Below the pieces are notes generated by a model. That model was not told the origin of the DNA, searched no databases, and was given only the letters and a program-made list of their open reading frames with translations. From assembly GCA_029782025.1 (NCBI GenBank), contig JAKOVR010000131.1, forward strand, positions 1-64,000: a stretch of DNA of 64,000 nucleotides. The letters are read 5' to 3'. Below are positions 51,366 through 58,800 of this stretch, in pieces. Each line of letters starts with the position of its first letter. Position 1 is the stretch's first letter. A program made the position numbers and the translations under genes. The DNA comes from Actinomycetes bacterium. Lineage in GTDB: Bacteria > Actinomycetota > Acidimicrobiia > Acidimicrobiales > Acidimicrobilacustridaceae.

Positions 51366-52493
51366 ATGCGCACCAAGCTCTGTGACGACCTCGGCATCGA
51401 GTTCCCGATCTTCGCCTTCACCCACTGCCGCGACGTGGTCGTCGCCGTGAGCAAGGCCGGTGGCTTCGGCGTCCTCGGCGCCGTCGGCTTCAGCCCCGAG
51501 CAGCTCGAGATCGAGCTCAACTGGATCGACGAGCACATCGGCGACCACCCCTACGGCGTGGACATCGTGATCCCCAACAAGTACGAGGGGATGGACGCCG
51601 ACATGACCACCGAGGAGCTCACCAAGATGCTCCAGGACATGGTGCCCCAGGGTCACCTCGACTTCGCCCGCAACCTGTTGAAGGACCACGGCGTGCCGCT
51701 CCAGGAGGGCGACGACAACTCGCTCCAGCTCCTCGGCTGGACCGAAGCCACGGCCACCCCGCAGGTCGAGATCGCCCTGCGCCACCCCAAGATGACCCTC
51801 ATCGCCAACGCCCTCGGCACCCCGCCCAAGGAGGTCATGGACATGATCCACGACGCCGGGCGCAAGGTGGCGGCGCTGTGCGGCTCGCCGTACCAGGCCC
51901 GCAAGCACGCCGACGCCGGCGTCGACATCATCATCGCCCAGGGCGGCGAAGGCGGCGGCCACTGCGGCGAGGTCGGCTCGATCGTGCTCTGGCCCCAGGT
52001 CGTGGCCGAGGTCGCCCCCACGCCGGTGCTGGCCGCCGGTGGCATCGGCAGCGGCCAGCAGATCGCCGCCGCGCTGGCCCTCGGCTGCCAGGGGGCCTGG
52101 TCCGGCTCGCAGTGGCTGATGGTCGAAGAGGCCGACAACACGCCGGTCCAGCAGCAGACCTACATCGACGCCACGTCCCGCGACACGGTGCGCAGCCGCT
52201 CGTTCACCGGCAAGCCCTGCCGCATGCTCCGCAACGACTGGACCGAGGCGTGGGAGACCCCGGGCAACCCCGAGCCGCTCGGGATGCCCCTGCAGTACAT
52301 GGTCTCGGGCATGGCCGTGGCCGCCACCCACCGGTACCCGGACCAGACCATCGACGTCGCCTTCAACCCGGTCGGCCAGGTGGTCGGCCAGTTCCGGAAG
52401 GTCGAGAAGACCGCGGCGGTGATCCAGCGCTGGGTCGAGGAGTACCTCGAGGCCACCGAGCGCCTCGACTCCTACAACGCCGCGGCCGTCTGA
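51366..52493 (+). CDS. Nitronate monooxygenase/2-nitropropane dioxygenase family protein
   Basis: A 375-residue FMN-type TIM-barrel protein. MRTKLCDDLGIEFPIFAFTHCRDVVVAVSKAGGFGVLGAVG opens as in NMO proteins. AGVDIIIAQGGEGGGHCGEVGS and PTPVLAAGGIGSGQQIAAALALGCQGAWSGSQWL are the flavin phosphate-binding regions. True nitronate oxidation is not proven, because the family also contains enoyl-CoA-reductase-like and steroid-ring-cleavage members. It follows a TetR gene, suggesting substrate-induced catabolism. Confidence 0.85.
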   Translation: MRTKLCDDLGIEFPIFAFTHCRDVVVAVSKAGGFGVLGAVGFSPEQLEIELNWIDEHIGDHPYGVDIVIPNKYEGMDADMTTEELTKMLQDMVPQGHLDFARNLLKDHGVPLQEGDDNSLQLLGWTEATATPQVEIALRHPKMTLIANALGTPPKEVMDMIHDAGRKVAALCGSPYQARKHADAGVDIIIAQGGEGGGHCGEVGSIVLWPQVVAEVAPTPVLAAGGIGSGQQIAAALALGCQGAWSGSQWLMVEEADNTPVQQQTYIDATSRDTVRSRSFTGKPCRMLRNDWTEAWETPGNPEPLGMPLQYMVSGMAVAATHRYPDQTIDVAFNPVGQVVGQFRKVEKTAAVIQRWVEEYLEATERLDSYNAAAV

Positions 52494-52518
52494 GGGGGCC
52501 TGCCCGCCGGCGGCGGGG

Positions 52519-53394
52519 TCAGAGCGACGGTGGCCGGTTCACGAACCGCCGGGCCGTCGGGCTGTAGAACCATCCGCCGCCGGCCAGGGTGCCCCCGTCC
52601 ACCGGGATCGAGTGCCCGGTGACGTACGACGAGAGGTCCGAGGCCAGGAACAGCGCCACGCGCGCCTGGTCCTCGGGCCAGCCGAGCCGTCCCACCGGCG
52701 CCCACGATGCCCACCGGTCGTCGTCGTCCTGGCCGTCGGCGCCATCGCCATCGCCGGCGAGGTAGTCGACCTGGTCGGTCTGGGTCAGGTCGGGCCCGAT
52801 GGCGTTGACCCGCACGCCCTTGCGGCCGACGGCCACGGCCAGGCTGGTGGTGAAGTGGGCCACCGCGGCTTTCATCGCCGCGTACACCGGGCCCCCGGGG
52901 AAGCCCCGCATCGCCTCCACCGAGTGCACGTTCACGATCGACCCACGGCCCGCCGCCTCCATGGCCGGGAGGTAGGCCCGGGTCACGGCGAAGACGTGGA
53001 GGAGGTTCACGTCGTACATGGCCCGCCAGTCCTCCGGCGTGGACCGCTCGAAGCGCACCGCCGGCCGGTAGTCGCCCACGTTGTTGACGAGGACGTCCAC
53101 CCGGCCGTGGGCCCTCAGCACGGCCTCGGCCCAACGAGCCACCGCCTCGGGGTCGGTCACGTCGACCACCTGCGCCGCGGCGCGTCCGCCGCGGGCGACG
53201 ATCTGGTCGACGGTCGCAGTCGCCGCCGCCCCGTCGATGTCGGCGATCTCGATGATCGCCCCGTGCTCGGCGAAGAGCGCGGCGATGGCTGAACCGATCC
53301 CGGCCGCCGCGCCGGTGACGACGGCGACGCGACCGTCGAGGAGGCGGGACCAGTCCTCGACCTCGGGCACCCGCCCGGGGTGCTGCGCCGTCAT
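52519..53394 (-). CDS. Short-chain dehydrogenase/reductase (SDR)
   Basis: A 291-residue NAD(P)-dependent oxidoreductase. The Rossmann motif is VVTGAAAGIGSAIA; DVTDPEAVARW, VLVNNVGDY, the catalytic Ser in NVHSVEAM and Tyr/Lys in YAAMKAAVAHF complete the classical SDR set. The Asp at the end of strand 2 (EIADIDG) favours NAD. An Asp-rich insert (GDGDGADGQDDDD) precedes the C-terminal part. It lies 77 bp downstream of the amidohydrolase-2 gene on the same strand and may share its pathway. Confidence 0.92.
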   Translation of the reverse strand: MTAQHPGRVPEVEDWSRLLDGRVAVVTGAAAGIGSAIAALFAEHGAIIEIADIDGAAATATVDQIVARGGRAAAQVVDVTDPEAVARWAEAVLRAHGRVDVLVNNVGDYRPAVRFERSTPEDWRAMYDVNLLHVFAVTRAYLPAMEAAGRGSIVNVHSVEAMRGFPGGPVYAAMKAAVAHFTTSLAVAVGRKGVRVNAIGPDLTQTDQVDYLAGDGDGADGQDDDDRWASWAPVGRLGWPEDQARVALFLASDLSSYVTGHSIPVDGGTLAGGGWFYSPTARRFVNRPPSL

Positions 53395-53471
53395 CGCCCA
53401 CCCGCCGATCGTCGGGGCGGCGCGACGGTCCGGTCGTGGGAACCCATGAGTCGACCGTAGCCGGACCCCGT

Positions 53472-54686
53472 TCAGACCCCCATGAGCTCATACATGTTGC
53501 CGCCCATCACCCTGGCCACATCGGCCTCGGGCAGGCCCAGCTCGTCCTGGGCGAACACGGCGTACTCGACGGGATCGGCGATGCCCTCCGGGTGGGGCCA
53601 GTCGGAGTTGAACAGGATGTGGTCGAGGCCGATCGTGTCGATGAGCGGCTGCAACGGCTCCTCCCAGTACGGCGCCACGTACACCGCCCGCCGTATCGAG
53701 TCGAGCGGGTGCTCGGCGAAGAGGTGGGGCATCTTGCCGAAGCCGTCCTGGAGGTCCTCGACCACCCGTCGCATCCACACGCCGCCGTTCTCGATCGAGG
53801 CGATGCGCACACCCGGGAACCGGGCCAGCATGCCGTGGCACACGGCCGAGATCACCGTGTCCATGATGGGGCGGTAGGCCTGCGAGACGGTGGCGAAGAG
53901 GTTCTGCTCGAACGGCCGCATCTCGAGGTCGGCCCCGCTCCACTCGTTGGCGTGACGCTGGTAGCCCGAGTTCGAGGCGTGCATCATCACCGGGATGCCG
54001 GCCTCCTCGATGCGGGCCCAGAACGGGTCGCTCTCGGGCAGGAACGGCGACCGGGGACCGCGGAAGCCGGCGACCGGACCGGGCCGCACGAGGACCGTCT
54101 TCGCCCCCCGCTCGAGGGCCCACTCGAGCTCGGCCACGGCGCCGTCGGTGATGGCCAGGTTGATCACGGGGGTGGTGAAGATCCGGCCCTGGTGGTCGAA
54201 GCCCCACTCGTCGTGGAGCCACTGGTTGAACGCGTGGATCAGCACCTGGGTGCCGACCGGGTCGTCCATGAAGCTGACCTCGAGCAGCGAGGCCAGGGTC
54301 GGGAAGTTGATGATCGACTGGATGTGCATCCGGTCCATGAGCGCCAGACGGGCGTCACGATCGGTGAACTCGGGGATGGCCCGCATCGGGCGGACGATCT
54401 CCCGGTAGCTCTTGCCCTCGACGTTGCGCTTGGCGAAGTACTCCGCCGCCGACCCCGGCTCGGCCACCACCTCGAAGGTGGGGTTCGGGATGTAGTTCGA
54501 CACCTTGTTCCGGATGAGCATCTTGGTGCGGCCGTCGATCTCGGCCAGGCGGACCAGCCCCTCGTAGCCCGCCGGCAGGTACCGGGTGAAGGCGTCGGGG
54601 CCCTCGTAGAGATGGAAGTCGGAGTCGAACACCGGGTGCCCGAACTCGGTGAACGACATGTCGGGCTGGTAGCGGCGGTACTCCAT
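53472..54686 (-). CDS. Amidohydrolase-2 family protein
   Basis: A 404-residue TIM-barrel metal enzyme of the amidohydrolase-2 (ACMSD-like decarboxylase/hydrolase) family. The N-terminal metal motif reads FDSDFHLYEGPDAF (DxDxH-like). VMMHASNSGYQRH supplies a later His, and HILFNSDWPHPEGIADP contains the late Asp. Long members of about 400 residues are common in actinobacteria near SDR and acyl-CoA genes. The reaction may be a decarboxylation or hydrolysis; the substrate is unknown. A DosR-box-like palindrome lies about 70 bp upstream of the start. Confidence 0.88.
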   Translation of the reverse strand: MEYRRYQPDMSFTEFGHPVFDSDFHLYEGPDAFTRYLPAGYEGLVRLAEIDGRTKMLIRNKVSNYIPNPTFEVVAEPGSAAEYFAKRNVEGKSYREIVRPMRAIPEFTDRDARLALMDRMHIQSIINFPTLASLLEVSFMDDPVGTQVLIHAFNQWLHDEWGFDHQGRIFTTPVINLAITDGAVAELEWALERGAKTVLVRPGPVAGFRGPRSPFLPESDPFWARIEEAGIPVMMHASNSGYQRHANEWSGADLEMRPFEQNLFATVSQAYRPIMDTVISAVCHGMLARFPGVRIASIENGGVWMRRVVEDLQDGFGKMPHLFAEHPLDSIRRAVYVAPYWEEPLQPLIDTIGLDHILFNSDWPHPEGIADPVEYAVFAQDELGLPEADVARVMGGNMYELMGV

Positions 54687-54754
54687 CGCGCGTGGACTCC
54701 CTGGTCGTGCCGGCGGGTCCAGTCGACCGTACGGCCGGCGGCCGGGTCGGCCCA

Positions 54755-54768
54755 GGGACCAAAGTCCC
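54755..54768. promoter_or_regulatory. DosR-box-like palindrome upstream of the amidohydrolase-2 gene
   Basis: GGGACCAAAGTCCC fits the mycobacterial DosR core GGGACTWWAGTCCC at 13 of 14 positions, with an added A/T pair outside. It sits 69 bp before the start codon at 54686. It is a strong palindrome whatever the regulator. No dosR gene is in the window. Confidence 0.5.
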
Positions 54769-54809
54769 TTGTTCTAACGGTCGTGTCACACCAGGGGCCG
54801 GCGACCGGT

Positions 54810-55109
54810 TCACGGGTCGACGGGCGGCTCCGGGAGCAGCACGAAGCGCAGGACGAGGAGAACGAGCACGGCCACGACCACGGTCTGGACCGCCATCCGC
54901 GCCGTGACGCCGAGCACCCGAACGCTCGATGGGCCGACCGCGGCGCGGTCGTCAGGGCCGGCACCGACACCGGCATCGACACCGGCCCGGATCCCGGCAT
55001 CGTCCTCGGATCGGGCGGTCGCCCCGTCGTCGGCCACGACGAAACCGTAGCCCGCCGCCCCGCCGGCACGTTCCACCGGGGACGAGGCGGGTACGCTCGG
55101 CCGAGGCAT
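54810..55109 (-). CDS. Small protein with a C-terminal membrane helix
   Basis: A 99-residue reading frame. The first 65 residues are low-complexity and rich in Ala, Gly, Asp and Val (DDAGIRAGVDAGVGAGPDD). The C-terminus RMAVQTVVVAVLVLLVLRFVLLPEPPVDP is a clear single membrane segment. Translation could instead begin at GTG 55037, giving 75 residues. I do not recognise a family. It is divergent from the GT-C-type gene, with which the longer version nearly abuts. Probably a real tail-anchored protein, but weakly supported. Confidence 0.45.
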   Translation of the reverse strand: MPRPSVPASSPVERAGGAAGYGFVVADDGATARSEDDAGIRAGVDAGVGAGPDDRAAVGPSSVRVLGVTARMAVQTVVVAVLVLLVLRFVLLPEPPVDP

Positions 55110-55129
55110 GGAAGCGAAGGCGGCAGGTG

Positions 55130-56860
55130 ATGGTGCGCGTCCTCCGTAGGTCCCGCGCCCCGCAGCAGGAGGACCCCGGGGATCTCGAGGGCAGTGGCGC
55201 GCCCGGACGCGAGCCGGGCTATTGGACCGGCCTGCGCTCCTCGCCGCACCGGTGGCTGCCCGTGGCGGTGATCACCGCCGCGCTCGTCTGGGTGGTCAGG
55301 TCGTTCTGGGTGACCAGCGTCCCCCACCCCGTGCTGGTGGCCGACTCGTGGCTCTACTACGACATGTCCCTGTCGGTCCTCCGTGATCCGGGGTACGCCC
55401 GCACGATCGAGTCCTACCTGGCGCCGGGCAACCACATCGCGACCTTCCCGTTCGGCTACCCCGTCCTCGTGGCCGTCGTCAACGCCATCTTCAAGACCGA
55501 GTACCGGTCGCTCCTCATCGTGAACCTGGGGCTCGTGCTCCCCTTCGCGCTCACGATGGAAGTGGCGGCCTGGCGGCTCTTCCGACGCCGCGGCGTGGGG
55601 ATGTTCCTCGGTCTCGCCCTGCTGTGTTCCGGCTACCACGTCCAGGACATGATGCTGGGCGGCTCGGAGATGGCCGCCGTGTTCTGCCTCGGTGTGCTGG
55701 TGATGGTCCTGGCCAAAGCCCAGCCCCCCACGTGGCGGCAAGCGGGATGCGCAGGGCTCGCCAGCGGGGCGTGGGTGATGATGCGCTTCGACGGGCTGCT
55801 GCCGGCCCTGGCTCTGCCCGTCATGCTCGTGGCCGTGCGCCTGTGGAAGGTCCGCCACACCCTGCCCTACCTCGGCGGGCTCGTCGTCGGGGTGGGCCCC
55901 TGGATCGTCTACTCCATGGCCCGCTTCGGCACGTTCTTCGCCAGCGACAACAACATCGGCGCCCTGGCCGTGCAAGCGCACGTCCACGTGAACTACTACC
56001 TGCCCAACGGCACAGCCACCGCCTTCGACGATCCGGCCGGCTGGTGGGCGCGGGTGTCGGGGAACTTCCCCGACTTCCTCGAGGCGCTGGGCTTCGCCCT
56101 GACGAACGCCATCCTCCCCCGCTATCTCGCCGCGGCGACGGTGATCGTGCTCGTCTACGGCGCCGTCCAGGCCAAACGGAGCGGGACCAGCGCCGATCGG
56201 TGGAGCGGGGTCCTCGTCCGGGAGCTCCGCGACGTGGTGACCGCACCGCCTGTGCGTCTCGCCGCCGCGCTCACGGCGTCGACCCTGGCCGGGCTCGTCG
56301 TCACGGTGATGACCAGCGGCCTGGCCATCCCCCGCTACTACATCACGCTGATCGTGGCCTTCGAGCTGCTCCTGGTGGCGATGATGATGGCCGTGCCCCG
56401 GCACCCGCCGGCCGGAGCGACGATCGCGACCGCCGCCGCCGCCCACCTCGGGTGGTATCTGCCCCTGGCGCTGGTGGCGGTCACTCCGGCGTGGGACTGG
56501 ATCAGCCACCGGGACTTCGCGCCTTACCACGTCGGCGATCAGATCTGGGAGGTGGCGGCGTGCGCCCAGCCCGGCGAGCGCATCGTGGTCGTCGCCCTCG
56601 ACCCCGCCCTCTACCTGCTCGGACCGATGTACGGCATCACCGCCATCTACGAGCCGTTCAACTTCAAGCAACTGTCGCGAGACGAGAGGCTCGCGTTCCT
56701 CCGCACCTACCAGGTGACAGCGATCTACATCGATCCGAGCGTCCGCCCGAAGACGGCCGCCGAGGCCAGGGAGATCTACGAGGACCTGCTGGGATTGCCG
56801 GCGGGCGGCCTCAAGGACCCCTGCGCCCCCGGGCTCCTGCATTTCCCCAAGCCACCGTGA
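55130..56860 (+). CDS. GT-C-type polytopic membrane protein (possible glycosyltransferase)
   Basis: A 576-residue protein with a short cytoplasmic lead, about ten membrane helices and a soluble C-terminal domain of about 110 residues. After the first helix the loop has VPHPVLVADSWLYYDMSLSVLRDPGYA, with an acidic residue near the place where GT-C glycosyltransferases bind the metal or lipid-phosphate sugar. The GNHIATFPFGYPVLVAVVNAIF loop is also typical of ArnT/PMT-like folds. The late domain (CAQPGERIVVVALDPALYLLGPMYGITAIYEPFN) resembles the soluble part of such enzymes. Transferase activity is likely but not certain; donor and acceptor are unknown. ATG 55130 was chosen; GTG 55127 is possible. 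Confidence 0.75.
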   Translation: MVRVLRRSRAPQQEDPGDLEGSGAPGREPGYWTGLRSSPHRWLPVAVITAALVWVVRSFWVTSVPHPVLVADSWLYYDMSLSVLRDPGYARTIESYLAPGNHIATFPFGYPVLVAVVNAIFKTEYRSLLIVNLGLVLPFALTMEVAAWRLFRRRGVGMFLGLALLCSGYHVQDMMLGGSEMAAVFCLGVLVMVLAKAQPPTWRQAGCAGLASGAWVMMRFDGLLPALALPVMLVAVRLWKVRHTLPYLGGLVVGVGPWIVYSMARFGTFFASDNNIGALAVQAHVHVNYYLPNGTATAFDDPAGWWARVSGNFPDFLEALGFALTNAILPRYLAAATVIVLVYGAVQAKRSGTSADRWSGVLVRELRDVVTAPPVRLAAALTASTLAGLVVTVMTSGLAIPRYYITLIVAFELLLVAMMMAVPRHPPAGATIATAAAAHLGWYLPLALVAVTPAWDWISHRDFAPYHVGDQIWEVAACAQPGERIVVVALDPALYLLGPMYGITAIYEPFNFKQLSRDERLAFLRTYQVTAIYIDPSVRPKTAAEAREIYEDLLGLPAGGLKDPCAPGLLHFPKPP

Positions 56861-56946
56861 CCCGAGCCGGTGGGGGCCCAGCCTGCGCCCCGCCGGCCCG
56901 GGCCCTCTAGGATCGGCGGGCCGTTGTCCACGAACCAGGGGGCGAG

Positions 56947-58140
56947 ATGACGGGGAACCACCCACCGGTCGACGATTGGGCGACCGACTTCGACCACACC
57001 GATCTGGCCTGGGCCGCCGACCCGTTCCCGATCTGGGACGAGTTGCGCCAGACCTGCCCGGTCGCCCACAGCGACCGGTACGGGGGCGTGTGGCTGCCCA
57101 CCCGCCACGAGGATGTGGCGGCCATCGCCTACGACACCGAGCACTTCAGCTCCTACGACGTCATCGTGAGCGACGACCCGAGCGTGTTCGGCCCGCCGGT
57201 CGGGATGGCGCCCCCGATCACCAGCGACCCGCCGTTCCACGCCGAGGCCCGCCGCCTGATCCTCCAGTCCCTCGGCCCGAAGGCGGTGGCCGACCTCGAA
57301 CCGGTGACCAAGGCCTGGTGCGAGGAGCTGCTCGACCGGGTGGCCGGCCAGGACGTGGTCGACGCCGCCGCGCAGTACGCCGAGAACATCCCGGCCCGCA
57401 TCGTGTGCCACATCCTCGGGCTGCCCCTCGACGACGCCGACCTCCTCAAGGACTACATCCAGCTCGAGCTCGTCGACCTCGACCTCATGGACCGCCCGAT
57501 GCCGCGGGTCATGATGCTCGAGTACCTCCGCGACGCGATCATGGACCACCAGGCCAACCCGCGCGACGACCTCACCTCCCACCTGCTGGCGGCGACCGTG
57601 GGGGGCGAGCCGCTCCAGCTGACCCACGTCGGCGGCACGATGATGCTGCTCATCATCGCCGGCATCGACACGACCTGGAGTTCGATCGGCGCCGCCATCT
57701 GGCACCTGGCCCAGCACCCCGACCAGCGCGACCGCTTGATCGCCGAGCCCGACCTGATGCCGGTCGCGCTCGAAGAGCTGCTGCGGGCCTATGCGCCCGT
57801 GACGATGGCCCGCAAGGTGGTGCAGGAGGTCGAGGTCGGCGGCTGCCCGATGAAGCCGGGCGACTGGGTGCTGCTCCCCTTCCCGGCCGCCAACCGTGAT
57901 CCCGAGCACTTCGAGCGGGCGGACGAGGTGATCCTCGACCGCGAAGTCAACCGTCACGCCACCTTCGGCCTCGGCATCCACCGCTGCGCCGGCTCGAACC
58001 TCGCTCGGATGGAGATGCGCGTCGCCCTCGAGACCTGGCTCGAGCGTTACCCCGAGTTCTCCCTCGACGATCCGGCCGCCGTGCGGTGGGCCGGCGGCCA
58101 GGTCCGCGGCCCGCGCCGGCTCCCCATCCGCGTGCGTTGA
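56947..58140 (+). CDS. Cytochrome P450
   Basis: A 397-residue soluble bacterial P450. The heme-binding loop is FGLGIHRCAGSNLARME with Cys 347. The I-helix oxygen-activation segment is AGIDTTWSSIGAAIWHLAQHP, and the K-helix ExxR is in EELLRAYAPVTMARKV. Length is normal for a class I P450 that needs a ferredoxin and reductase, neither of which is adjacent. Substrate is unknown; a lipid or terpenoid would fit the setting. A palindromic repeat follows the stop codon by 4 bp. Confidence 0.96.
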   Translation: MTGNHPPVDDWATDFDHTDLAWAADPFPIWDELRQTCPVAHSDRYGGVWLPTRHEDVAAIAYDTEHFSSYDVIVSDDPSVFGPPVGMAPPITSDPPFHAEARRLILQSLGPKAVADLEPVTKAWCEELLDRVAGQDVVDAAAQYAENIPARIVCHILGLPLDDADLLKDYIQLELVDLDLMDRPMPRVMMLEYLRDAIMDHQANPRDDLTSHLLAATVGGEPLQLTHVGGTMMLLIIAGIDTTWSSIGAAIWHLAQHPDQRDRLIAEPDLMPVALEELLRAYAPVTMARKVVQEVEVGGCPMKPGDWVLLPFPAANRDPEHFERADEVILDREVNRHATFGLGIHRCAGSNLARMEMRVALETWLERYPEFSLDDPAAVRWAGGQVRGPRRLPIRVR

Positions 58141-58144
58141 TCTC

Positions 58145-58187
58145 TTGGGTGCGTAAGGGCGCGCATAGCGCACCCTTGCGCACCCAA
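58145..58187. repeat. 43-bp palindromic repeat, copy 2
   Basis: Arms TTGGGTGCGTAAGGGCGCGC and GCGCACCCTTGCGCACCCAA around ATA. It differs from copy 3 at one position. It sits between the convergent P450 gene and the small exported-protein gene, where it could also act as a terminator. Confidence 0.9.
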
Positions 58188-58204
58188 AGGATCAGGGGCC
58201 GCCG

Positions 58205-58684
58205 TCAGCCGTCGGCCCGGGTCGTCTGGCCGCACCGGACGTCGATGTCCTGGAGCTCGGCCCGCAGCCGCGTCCGCTCCTGATCGAGCCGGGCGACGAC
58301 GCGGTACCGCTGGCCCACGTCGCGCCGGAGGTGCTCGACCTGGACGGGAGGGAACACTACCGTGACCGTCGCCCCGGAGCGGACCTGCGCCAGCACGTTC
58401 GAGGGGGGCACCGCCGTCGTGGCGCCGTCGCTCGGCCGCGGCGGGACCGTGGCCCGATCGGCCACCGTCTCGACGGACTCGACCGACAGGGATACGCCAC
58501 CGTCATCGCTCACGGCGGTGACCGTGCCCGTGAACACCGCACCATCGAGTGCGTTCGGCTCGCAGATCGGGCGGGCACACCCGCCGCTTCCGATGTTGAG
58601 CACCACCACGGCCGCAGCGCTGGTCGCCAGCACTCGCGCCCACCCCCGAACCAGCACGTGGCCAGACTGCCGATGGAAGCTCAC
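58205..58684 (-). CDS. Hypothetical exported protein, NTR-like cysteine pattern
   Basis: A 159-residue protein. The N-terminus MSFHRQSGHVLVRGWARVLATSAAAVVVLNIGSGG looks like an export signal, followed at once by CARPICEPNALDGAVFTGTVTAV. A late cysteine lies in DIDVRCGQTTRADG. The Cys-x4-Cys start followed by beta strands of the type 'VFTGTVTAV' and 'ATVTVVFPPVQV' is faintly like NTR/TIMP-type modules; that likeness is weak. The preceding SGGC is a poor lipobox. I cannot assign a function. It is bracketed by two copies of the 43-bp palindromic repeat. Confidence 0.65.
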   Translation of the reverse strand: MSFHRQSGHVLVRGWARVLATSAAAVVVLNIGSGGCARPICEPNALDGAVFTGTVTAVSDDGGVSLSVESVETVADRATVPPRPSDGATTAVPPSNVLAQVRSGATVTVVFPPVQVEHLRRDVGQRYRVVARLDQERTRLRAELQDIDVRCGQTTRADG

Positions 58685-58728
58685 CGCCCGAGCTTAGGAA
58701 CCCGGAGCCGTCCTCGGGTGAGGAGACC

Positions 58729-58771
58729 TTGGGTGCGTAAGGGCGCGCATAGCGCACCCTTACGCACCCAA
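58729..58771. repeat. 43-bp palindromic repeat, copy 3
   Basis: Arms TTGGGTGCGTAAGGGCGCGC and GCGCACCCTTACGCACCCAA around ATA; 19 of 20 stem positions pair. It lies just after the end of the carotenoid-oxygenase-like gene and 45 bp before the start of the small exported-protein gene, in the same orientation as copy 2. Confidence 0.9.
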
Positions 58772-58800
58772 AGGACGGCCGTGGCCGTCGTGGTCGGACC

